The notes under the pieces were generated by a model that saw only the letters and a program-made list of their open reading frames with translations, made no database searches and had not been told where the DNA came from. A stretch of DNA of 18,667 bases, taken from Gracilaria caudata (taxonomy: Eukaryota; Rhodophyta; Florideophyceae; Gracilariales; Gracilariaceae). The stretch covers positions 1 through 18,667 of the forward strand of contig JASCIV010000484.1 in NCBI GenBank assembly GCA_030374735.1, read 5' to 3'. The translations under genes and the position numbers were made by a program. Within the stretch, counting starts at the first letter, position 1; each line of letters starts with the position of its first letter. Positions 6,173 to 12,992 of this stretch are shown here, piece after piece.

Positions 6173-7837
6173 ATGGCTTCGCAAGCGGCGTCCGTGGCTG
6201 TGGCTGCTGCAGCCGCGCAGTCCGCGCTTCCCGCCGACGTCGACGTCCACGCCGCCGTCGTACCGTCCAAATCGCCCGCGCCGCAGCACTCCGCCGCCGC
6301 CGCCGCCGCTGCAGCTGCAGCTGCAGCTGCGCACCAAACGTCGCCCGTATCGTCACCGTGCGCCACCAACAACGGCGCGCACACGCCGCATCACCACAAC
6401 GCTCATCACACCAAGGGCAACAAATGGAAGCATCAAACGCCCCCACCGCCCACAAACTGCGTCGTGTTGAAGAACCTGGATTACAGTATCACACAGTCCA
6501 TTCTGGAAGATGTGGTGCGGCGTGTCACACAGGGGCACAACCACTTTGTCAACATCACTCTGATCGACGACAAGCACACGGGCACGTTTCGTGGAATGGC
6601 CTTTGTCAACTTTCACACCACGCGCGATGCCACCGCCGCGTTGGGCGAACTCAGCAAGATGGTCATCAACAACCGTCGCGTGATTGCGGAGTACCGTCGT
6701 TTACGACCGGGTGAGAGAAAGGAGCACGACAAACGCTCCAAGAAATATGATAACTACAACTACAATCACCGACAAACGTTTGAAAAGCATGTGCAACCGC
6801 AGGTGGATGCGAACGGCGTGGCGGTGGATAAGAGGGTGGCGTTTTTCGCCAAGCGCGATCATGCCAGAAAGGATGCGCAAAACAAGTTTGAACTCAAGAC
6901 CGAAAAGGACAAGTTGCGTGACGCCCAATTCCGCGCGTTGCTTGTCAAGTATGCCAACGATGAGTTGCAGGATAGCAAGAACAAGGATCTGGTGTTTGAC
7001 GCAAAGCTCACGTCGTATGAACGAAAAATGGTGCATCATATCTGCGACAGCCTCAATCTGGGTCACATTAGTCGCTTTGACGACGCCGGCAATCGCATGT
7101 TGTACGTCACAAAGGACGCGCAACGCGCCGCCGAGTGGGAGAAGGAAGCGATGGACGCAAAGAACGATGCCAGAAAACTGGCGTTGGAACACAAGAGAAA
7201 AGCGCGCGAGAACAACCCCAATGTTGTGGAGAACAATGAGCCGAATGGTGCCGCGTCCAATGCGGAGGAGCTGCAGCGCATTAACTGGTTCAAACCGAGG
7301 TCGGCCATGAACGCAAACGGCGCAGATGTGAATGCGGCGTCTGGAATCCGTGCGCCCACCTTCAAGACGTATGTGCCGCCCACAACGCCCAAGGGCCCGG
7401 ATGGTACGGTGGGCTTCTCCACGCGCATGGCGCTGCGTGAGAAACAACACGCGCAAAGGGAGACGGCGCCTGTTGCGAATGGAAGCGCTGCACACGCTGA
7501 TCAGAAGCGCGAACTTCAAACGAGCGGTGCGGAAGCTGAGCCGAACGCGGACGCGAACGTTGACGCGAACGTTGACGCTGACGCTGATGCTGACGCTGCT
7601 GCGGACGCTGCTGCGGACGCTGCTGCGGACGCTGCGTCTAGCGCTGAGGCTGGCGCTAAAGCGGACGCTGAGGCGAACGCTGATTCGGCTGATTCGGCTG
7701 ATTCGGCTGCGGGTGGCGGCTGTTTGGAGAAGAGTGGCAGTGGCGAGACGTCGCCCACCAAGGCTGCAAAGGGCACGCACAGAGTGCTCAACCCCAGCGT
7801 GCCAGCGTTCTCGCCGTCGTATCAGACTTTTTACTAG
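6173..7837 (+). CDS. RNA-binding protein with RRM and R3H domains (Cip2/Pin4-like architecture)
   Basis: 554 residues, start at the first ATG after a pyrimidine-rich leader. Residues 1-90 are low complexity with a 13-Ala run (41-53) and a His-rich patch. The RRM spans about 94-178: RNP2-like VVLKNL at 97-102 and RNP1-like RGMAFVNF at 140-147. A charged basic linker follows. The R3H domain is at about 272-315, with the defining Arg-x3-His as R284 and H288 (SYERKMVHHICDSLNL...), ending in a beta strand (MLYVTKD). Fungal proteins with an RRM followed by an R3H domain include Cip1/Cip2 of fission yeast and Pin4 of budding yeast, linked to mRNA turnover and stress or cell-cycle control. A comparable role is likely but not shown. 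The C-terminus (about 455-525) is Ala/Asp-rich repeat followed by SGETSPTK. Single-stranded RNA binding is the confident part. Confidence 0.88.
   Translation: MASQAASVAVAAAAAQSALPADVDVHAAVVPSKSPAPQHSAAAAAAAAAAAAAHQTSPVSSPCATNNGAHTPHHHNAHHTKGNKWKHQTPPPPTNCVVLKNLDYSITQSILEDVVRRVTQGHNHFVNITLIDDKHTGTFRGMAFVNFHTTRDATAALGELSKMVINNRRVIAEYRRLRPGERKEHDKRSKKYDNYNYNHRQTFEKHVQPQVDANGVAVDKRVAFFAKRDHARKDAQNKFELKTEKDKLRDAQFRALLVKYANDELQDSKNKDLVFDAKLTSYERKMVHHICDSLNLGHISRFDDAGNRMLYVTKDAQRAAEWEKEAMDAKNDARKLALEHKRKARENNPNVVENNEPNGAASNAEELQRINWFKPRSAMNANGADVNAASGIRAPTFKTYVPPTTPKGPDGTVGFSTRMALREKQHAQRETAPVANGSAAHADQKRELQTSGAEAEPNADANVDANVDADADADAAADAAADAAADAASSAEAGAKADAEANADSADSADSAAGGGCLEKSGSGETSPTKAAKGTHRVLNPSVPAFSPSYQTFY
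7540..7712 (+). repeat. In-frame minisatellite in the RRM-R3H gene encoding Ala/Asp-rich tract
   Basis: Successive short arrays: GCGAACGTTGAC units, then GCTGACGCTGAT-type units, then three copies of a 12-bp GCTGCTGCGGAC unit, and finally three copies of a 9-bp GATTCGGCT unit. All periods are multiples of three, so they lengthen the protein without shifting the frame. Near-identical repeat units suggest ongoing length variation. Confidence 0.8.
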
Positions 7838-8227
7838 TAGATGACGGTGTGGGTGTGTGTTTTGTGCAGTGCGTGTTGCGGAGCGCGTGCTCACAGACGG
7901 GGAGAGAGGTGTGTGCAGGGGGGCGGGCAAGGGGAGGAGGTCAGGGGAGAGTTTGCTGATTGCAGTTATTAGTTTCTGTGTTTACCTTGTAGCACTTTGC
8001 CGTCTTGTCCGTTGTTTAGGGGGCCGGACGAGCGTGTTTGCGTTCCTTTTCTTTTACGTCGTGTCTTGCAAGAGTTGTGCGACTTGTGGAGGCGCTGAAC
8101 GTGTGTGACGCGCCATTCGTTTTACGTAAAACAGATTTGGTAACTGAGTTGGTTTCACTTCTTGCGCCGTACCCTTGTACCTGTTGCTGAACTGTTTGCA
8201 ATAGAGAAAAAAAAGAAGCTCTTCTTT
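7838..8227. other. Convergent 3' spacer between RRM-R3H and dehydratase genes, with 14-bp palindrome
   Basis: 390 bp between two stop codons and no gene. The first part is G-rich on the plus strand (7905-7950), the second T-rich. GTTTTACGTAAAAC at 8117-8130 is a perfect 14-bp palindrome. No canonical AATAAA is visible for either gene, so the 3' processing signals are not identified. Confidence 0.5.
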
Positions 8228-9382
8228 CTACTCGTGACGGGGATATGCTCCCAGCACACGGTAGAACGGAGTGATCTGTTGAAAGTGCGCCAACGCCTTT
8301 TCCACCGACGGCTCTTCAGCGTGACCGGAAATGTCAACGTAGAACACATAGCGCCATCGCTTCTCCACAGAACTGTGCTCAAACTGTTCAAAGCTGCCAC
8401 TCACAGCCTCCCTCAACGTGTGAATCTGTCGACTGGCAATGTTTGTCAGGTCGATATTGGTGATGGCAAACGCCGACAGCGCTTTCCACAGCGCGCCCGG
8501 TCCGTTTTCCAGCGAGAACACCAAACTGGTCTTGCACGGCACGTTTGGAACGTACTGGAACTTTTGCTTGCACAGAATGAGAAAGCGTGTGTAATTCACC
8601 TTGTGATCTTCTATTCCCTCCTCCACAATGTTGAGGTCGTAGATTTGTGCCGCTCTTCGACTGGCTATGGCGGCACTTTTGCAGTTTGAATCGGCACTGA
8701 TTGCTTTTGCACAGCCGGCTGTGTCGAACGCCACTTCGCTGACCAGATTGTTGCGTTGCAAGTATTCTTTGCATTGCGCGAGTGCCATGGGGTGACTTCG
8801 AACCACGCGAATGTCGTTGATGGACACGCCGGGGGCGGCTATCAGGCAGTGGCGAATACGAAGGTCCAGTTCACCGACGATGGTAATGTCGCTGTGACGT
8901 AATAACAAGTCGTAATTGGGATAGATTGGTCCTGCGAGCGAGTTTTGTATGGGAATCACGGCTCGTTGCACCACGTCCTTGTCGAGCGCCTCAAACACTT
9001 CTTCAAAGCTGCGGCACGGATGGAAGCTGACGTCGTGCTTTTCTGAGCTGAAGAATTGTAACGCCGCTTCTTCGGAATACGCGCCAGCCTCGCCTTGGTA
9101 TGAAACCTTTAACGCCTCGGGAACCACCATGTTGTCTCTTTTTTTTCTTTTTCGATGCTTCTTTTGTAACTTGCTGTGTTGCTTTTCGTGTGCAGTTGTG
9201 AGGGTTGTGGGAATGTGAGGGTGACGACAACGACGAGTGTTCACGAACGACGACGACGGACGGTGCGTGCACGGAGCGGCGGTTTTTGTTGCGGAGCGCA
9301 TGTGATCATGGCGTGCGACTGGTGAGGCGCGTGCCAAGTGGCGCTTGCGAGTCATAGCGCTCGACCCAACGTGTGACAGCAA
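8228..9382 (-). CDS. Prephenate/arogenate dehydratase with ACT domain, probably plastid-targeted
   Basis: 384 residues from the first ATG. It catalyses decarboxylating dehydration of prephenate to phenylpyruvate and/or arogenate to phenylalanine, the branch step to Phe. The catalytic domain starts at about 91 (KVSYQGEAGAYSEEAA), with AVIPIQNSLAG at 141-151, SHPMALAQC at 196-204, DTAGCAKAIS at 220-229 and the catalytic TRF at 265-267. The ACT domain (283-375) begins KTSLVFSLENGPGALWKAL. NYDLLLRHSDITIVGEL resembles plant and algal enzymes. Two departures: Gln146 replaces the usual Glu of the PIENS motif, and ASRQ (316-319) replaces ESRP of the Phe-binding site. Residues 1-84 lack homology and are basic and Ser/Thr-rich, compatible with a transit peptide. 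An internal ATG at 9128-9130 with good context would give a 300-residue form. Preference for arogenate over prephenate cannot be read from sequence alone. Confidence 0.93.
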   Translation of the reverse strand: MLSHVGSSAMTRKRHLARASPVARHDHMRSATKTAAPCTHRPSSSFVNTRRCRHPHIPTTLTTAHEKQHSKLQKKHRKRKKRDNMVVPEALKVSYQGEAGAYSEEAALQFFSSEKHDVSFHPCRSFEEVFEALDKDVVQRAVIPIQNSLAGPIYPNYDLLLRHSDITIVGELDLRIRHCLIAAPGVSINDIRVVRSHPMALAQCKEYLQRNNLVSEVAFDTAGCAKAISADSNCKSAAIASRRAAQIYDLNIVEEGIEDHKVNYTRFLILCKQKFQYVPNVPCKTSLVFSLENGPGALWKALSAFAITNIDLTNIASRQIHTLREAVSGSFEQFEHSSVEKRWRYVFYVDISGHAEEPSVEKALAHFQQITPFYRVLGAYPRHE

Positions 9383-9509
9383 TGATTGACCACGTGACTG
9401 TTTGTGCCATCGTGACGCGTCCGTGATCTGTTGGGCGTTTTCGTTTCGTTCCCCCTGTTGCCGTTTACCGCTGCGCTGTTGTGGCTACGAAGGTAGCAAC
9501 GACAGACAA
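9383..9509. promoter_or_regulatory. Short divergent region between the dehydratase and Gemin2, with a G-box
   Basis: 127 bp separate the two outermost start codons (379 bp if the dehydratase starts at 9130). It contains CCACGTGAC with a CACGTG core at 9391-9396, the form of a bZIP/bHLH G-box, and CGTGACGCG at about 9412. The region must contain at least the Gemin2 promoter. Factor binding is inferred from the motif alone. Confidence 0.45.
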
Positions 9510-10549
9510 ATGTCCGACTCGGAGCGAGAGCAAGCGGTGGTAAGTTTTCTTACGCGGCTCTTCTTCTTTGTTCCGACAAATAAGCGCGTTCGTTACTAAA
9601 CGGTGCCTTTTGTTTGTTTAGGTTCTGCCTGTACCTGACAGCGACGCTTCATCGTCCTCCGATTCGATATCGGCTCCGCCGGTGACGGCGGAGCAATACC
9701 TGCGTCGCGTGCGAACGGAGGCTTCGAAATTGCCGAATACGTTTGTGGCATCTTCCATACAGAAGAAGAGAGTTGCGACGAACACCACTTCTTTGTCAAC
9801 AAGACGTCGTGTTGTGCCGTATCCACCCTGCTTATCGCCCATTTCTCAATCACGCGCCACGCGTTTAGTTCGTTTCTTTTGCAGCTTGCACAAATGTGTT
9901 CTGCAGGCAAAGAGACGACATCGTTTTGAAAGCACCGTCAAAATACCCGCTGCGAGTGATGTGAATGGTATGCAACGTTTGCTGAGTCAATCTTCTCAGG
10001 GGCCGTTGCTTTCTATCATTCTTCGTCTGGATTTTTTACGCGTGCTTTGCTTGTTGAGAATCATAGATAATCAACTACAGCAAGTGCCTGATCATTATGA
10101 TTCGGGGCATGACGCTCATCAACAAGTAGCTTCACAACTAGTGCAGTGTTTTTTCTCTCACCGCCGTGACCAGTGGTTGTTCGCGCTTTTCACTCTTATA
10201 CAACCGTATGTAATCCCTTCTTGTTTTGTTTCTATGCATCGAGCATCTTTGTGCCGAGTGCATCTGTGCTGACCCGTTTCGGTTGTGAGAGCCCAGACCG
10301 TTGTCAAGAGACGTTGCATCTGTTCTACGCTCTATTCTGCAAAAGGCAGCATATGCCCGATACGGAGTGGTAAGTTATGATGCGCTAAAGTGCACCAACA
10401 TTGCCTCATGCACGCAACTGACTCGAAACAAAAATTGTCATCTTGTTGTGTTGTTGTATAAGTCCGCATCTGAACATCATCGTCTTGCGGGACTTAACGT
10501 GCTCACCACTATTGTTGCTCAACATTTTGGTCAACATGATGCCAGCTAA
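9510..10549 (+). CDS. GEMIN2: Gemin2 (SIP1) homologue, four exons
   Basis: Spliced as 9510-9539, 9622-10205, 10297-10369, 10463-10549, giving 257 residues. Gemin2 binds SMN and holds five Sm proteins during spliceosomal snRNP assembly. Matches to the family: VTAEQYLRRVRTEASKLP (the conserved EYLRRVR...EA..LP), TVKIPAASDVNG (human MPKSEDEEG region), GPLLSIILRLD (PLLSIV), DQWLFALFTLIQP joined across intron 2 to PLSRDVASVLRSI, and GLNVLTTIVAQHFGQHDAS at the C-terminus (family LNLLI...YFDQRDL). Exon 1 is only ten codons. Introns are 82, 91 and 93 bp with GT-AG ends. The joins at introns 1 and 2 are well determined, since the unspliced frame hits stops and the homology needs them. Intron 3 is inferred from its perfect donor and the protein fit. 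A 66-bp GT-AG segment inside exon 2 (from about 9829) could in principle also be spliced, but I kept it as coding. Convergent with FabZ, 33 bp between stops. Confidence 0.85.
9540..9621 (+). other. Gemin2 intron 1 (82 bp)
   Basis: GTAAGT donor directly after ten codons. TACTAAAC (9594-9601) is a near-perfect branch site 20 nt before the end, followed by a T-rich tract and TTTAG acceptor. Reading through would meet a stop at 9597-9599. Confidence 0.9.
10206..10296 (+). other. Gemin2 intron 2 (91 bp)
   Basis: GTATGT donor, GCTGAC branch candidate (10268-10273), CAG acceptor. Joining CC to A keeps a proline codon and brings the homologous helices LFTLIQP and PLSRDVASVLRS into one frame. The upstream frame otherwise stops at 10272. 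Confidence 0.88.
10370..10462 (+). other. Gemin2 intron 3 (93 bp, in-frame if retained)
   Basis: Donor GTAAGT, ACTGAC branch candidate (10417-10422), TATAAG acceptor. Its length is 31 codons with no in-frame stop, so retention would insert 31 residues rather than truncate. Removing it restores family spacing between the two last helices. Confidence 0.75.
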
Positions 10550-10582
10550 CGCCCGTTTTTGTGTATAAACGCATATACTGCT

Positions 10583-11344
10583 CTACTCTTTGTCTACGAT
10601 CATTACCAATGTGAACACTCCTTCCACCACTAGACCGCCATCAACATATCCTCTACACGCACGTAATCGTCAAAAGGACGCAAACGGTAACACAACAACG
10701 TCAATGGTCAGTACATGTTTTCAGTCATTACCCCCAATGTCAAATCATGAAATGCTTTCCACTTACTTTCCTGTCATTTTGGCAATTCCAAATCGTGGTT
10801 TAAACGCATCGAGCGTCATTTCCAACACCAAAGTATCTCCCGGCAAAACCGGTTTCCTCCACTTGATCTTATCGACGCCGCCGAAGAAGAAATCTCCCTT
10901 TCCATCCGACATAGGTTGCTGCAGCATCACAATACCGCCCACTTGTGCCAACGCCTCCACCTGCAAAACGCCCGGCATGATAGGTCGATCCGGAAAATGT
11001 CCCGAAAAGAAGGGCTCGTTCATGGAAACATTCTTTATAGCGATCGCACGTTTTCCAGGTTCATACGCAATCACGCGATCGATAAGAAGGAACGGATAAC
11101 GATGAGGAAGAACTTTCATGATCTGTTCTATTGACATGACGGTTGGCCACTGTGCCGGTTTTGATAGCTCACTGGCTGGGATCCACGTCTCGGAGCTGGT
11201 TTGCGGCTCCTGTTCGGTTTCGATGGAGGCGCGCCATTTCGGCTGTTGAGTCGTGCGCGTGCTTCTTTGTGGGCAGAGGCTGTGTGGGCGTCTAGATGTC
11301 GGTAGCGCACATGGAGCTGCTGCTCCGATAAACGCGGACCTCAT
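10583..11344 (-). CDS. FABZ: 3-hydroxyacyl-ACP dehydratase FabZ, two exons, probable plastid form
   Basis: Exon 1 is 11344-10767 and exon 2 is 10652-10583, giving 215 residues. FabZ removes water from 3-hydroxyacyl-ACP in type II fatty acid synthesis. The hot-dog domain starts at about residue 71 of this form: IMKVLPHRYPFLLIDRV, then the catalytic FFSGHFPDRPIMPGVLQVEALAQ, where His and the Glu of VEALAQ are the active-site pair, followed by KIKWRKPVLPGD. Without splicing the protein stops at KMTGK. With the 114-bp intron removed it continues GYVDGGLVVEGVFTLVMIVDKE, the expected C-terminal strand of FabZ. The start at 11342-11344 gives MRSAFIGAAAPCALPTS, a Ser/Arg/Ala-rich leader with an early Phe, as in algal plastid transit peptides. 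An in-frame ATG at 11455 would add 37 residues. The spliced C-terminus is my reconstruction from homology. Confidence 0.9.
10653..10766 (-). other. FabZ intron (114 bp)
   Basis: On the minus strand the donor is GTAAGT from 10766 and the acceptor ends at 10653 (GTGTAG). Branch candidates are ACTGAC (10712-10707) and TTTTGAC about 16 nt before the acceptor. The join AA plus A gives a Lys codon and then GYVDG, a family-typical continuation. Confidence 0.88.
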
Positions 11345-11644
11345 GATGGCTCGAAAAGAGGGCTTGATGGGATACGACGACGACTTGTTCTCCGCACTAC
11401 GGTCAATGTAATTGTGGCTGTGAAGATTCTCGAGGTTGCCGGGGATGAGCGACAAGTACGAAGGTATGTATTTGAGGTTTTGCGCGCTGCGTGACTGCGG
11501 TGCAATGGAACGGCCAATTTGGTGATGGCGCTGTTGCCGATGATCGTTTCAAAAGGTTAATTTGATCCGCCGCGCCGATCTCAATCTCCCTTCCCTGACA
11601 CAAGACCCAAACAGATCAAGTCGTCCGCAAACGAACTCTTCATC
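11345..11644. promoter_or_regulatory. Divergent region between FabZ and FMT
   Basis: 300 bp between start codons (189 bp if FabZ starts at 11455). No gene and no strong motif. A mildly pyrimidine-rich stretch (about 11575-11610) precedes the FMT ATG. It must contain promoters for both organelle-related genes. Confidence 0.4.
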
Positions 11645-12754
11645 ATGTCCCTCGCATTCGGCCTTCGATACAACGCCTTCTCACGCTGTGCATATCGATT
11701 ACCAAAGCTAAAACATCTTTGTTGCAGACGCACCATCATCGCATCACAATCAGCCCCAAAACGCGTCGTCTTTTTGGGAACCCCTCAAGTCGCAGCAAAC
11801 GTGTTGAAGAAACTTCATGACGCATCTACCAGCTCCCAACCACAGTATGAACTAAGCGCGGTTGTCACGCAGCCACCTTCGCCTCAAGGGCGGAAGCGTG
11901 TTTTGACCAAATCCCCAGTTCACACATTAGCAGAACAACTCGGTTTATCCCCGATCCTCACACCGGTCCGCGCCAGCGAGCAACCGTTTCTCGAAGCTCT
12001 CGCCTCAATTCGACCTGATTTATGCATCACTGCTGCGTATGGAAACTTCTTACCGCAAAAGTTTTTGGACATGCCAAAGTTTGGCACACTCAACATTCAT
12101 CCCAGCCTGCTGCCTGAGTTTCGAGGAGCCGCTCCGGTGCCTCGTGCTTTAGAAGCTGGCGTGCAGAAAACTGGAGTCTCAATCCTGTACACTGTGCTCA
12201 AGATGGACGCCGGTCCTGTTGTTGCAGTCAAAGAACGGCCTCTCAAGGGCGATGAACAGGCGCCAGAACTGCTGGAGGAGCTGTTCGACTCTGGAGTAGA
12301 AGCGCTTTTGCAGGTTTTGCCAAGCGTGTGGGACGGTACAGTGAACATGATTGAACAAGACGAGAGCCGGGTGAGTCATGCAGCAAAACTGTCCAAAGAA
12401 GAATCAAGACTGAGCTTTACAGAGAATGCAGTTTTAATTCACAATAAAGTTCGCGCTTTCGCCGGTTGGCCAGGAACGTGGGCTGATTTTGTTCTAGGCG
12501 ACGGTGATGATGCAGAACAGATTCGATTGAAGATTGGGAAGTGCGTAATTCTACGAAAGGAAGGCGGCGTGTGTCTTGGCATACACAACGTAGAGTTTGA
12601 TCCAGAGAAGCAAACTTTGGTCATAACCTGCGGTGACGGTAGCCGTCTCGGATTACTTGAGGTCCAGCCGCCAGGGAAGAGAATGATGGACGCCGCCAGT
12701 TTTTGGAACGGGCTTAGAGGGCGTCCTTTGCTGAGAAAGCGGCTTCCCTACTGA
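11645..12754 (+). CDS. FMT: Methionyl-tRNA formyltransferase, organellar
   Basis: 369 residues. It transfers the formyl group of 10-formyl-tetrahydrofolate to Met-tRNA(fMet), for translation initiation in mitochondria and/or plastids. The Rossmann-like N-terminal domain opens with RVVFLGTPQVA at 40-50. AVVTQPPSPQGRKR resembles the tRNA-contacting loop of bacterial enzymes. The catalytic Asn150 and His152 lie in LNIHPSLLPEFRGAAP, and Asp188 in KMDAGPV. SLLPEFRGAAP (154-164) is the folate-binding signature. The C-terminal OB-like domain (about 250-369) includes VRAFAGWPGTWADF, another family signature. Residues 1-39 lack acidic residues and carry Arg, Lys and Ser, consistent with an organelle presequence; the choice of organelle is open. 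No intron. All catalytic residues are present. Confidence 0.95.
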   Translation: MSLAFGLRYNAFSRCAYRLPKLKHLCCRRTIIASQSAPKRVVFLGTPQVAANVLKKLHDASTSSQPQYELSAVVTQPPSPQGRKRVLTKSPVHTLAEQLGLSPILTPVRASEQPFLEALASIRPDLCITAAYGNFLPQKFLDMPKFGTLNIHPSLLPEFRGAAPVPRALEAGVQKTGVSILYTVLKMDAGPVVAVKERPLKGDEQAPELLEELFDSGVEALLQVLPSVWDGTVNMIEQDESRVSHAAKLSKEESRLSFTENAVLIHNKVRAFAGWPGTWADFVLGDGDDAEQIRLKIGKCVILRKEGGVCLGIHNVEFDPEKQTLVITCGDGSRLGLLEVQPPGKRMMDAASFWNGLRGRPLLRKRLPY

Positions 12755-12783
12755 GGTAGAGGTAGATGATCTTAACTAACTTG

Positions 12784-12789
12784 AATAAA
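12784..12789 (+). other. Candidate poly(A) signal of FMT
   Basis: AATAAA lies 30 bp after the FMT stop. It is the only canonical poly(A) hexamer I see close behind a gene on its coding strand in this window. Confidence 0.5.
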
Positions 12790-12992
12790 GGCACGAGATT
12801 CTGTTCACCCATTTCACTTTATCACCAAGCGTTCAATTTGCTCTTATTACCATCCTCATCTATCTTGCGAGGCTTCAGACAGAGGACGGAGTAGATTGTA
12901 ACAATTGGTCAAGCCATAGATGGACAATGGCGGCAAATATGCTTCTGCGAGAAATGCATGTTCCGTTTATATAACGATCGCTGTGCTTCAAC

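Noticed and set aside
6701..7930. Long open frame on the minus strand (about 409 codons) antisense to the RRM-R3H gene
   Set aside because: It mirrors codon bias and in-frame repeats of the real gene, shows no domain, and the plus strand has clear RRM and R3H motifs.
9829..9894. Possible extra 66-bp intron in Gemin2 exon 2 (GTATCC to TTTTGCAG)
   Set aside because: The donor is weak, it is shorter than the other introns, and keeping it gives the usual family spacing. It is mentioned only as an alternative.
9660..9930. A second plus-strand frame, open about 75 codons, overlapping Gemin2 exon 2 and containing an FSITRHAF segment resembling the family's FSxxR motif
   Set aside because: No splice arrangement connects it to the conserved EQYLRRVR start or to the downstream conserved part. 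The main frame gives correct spacing.
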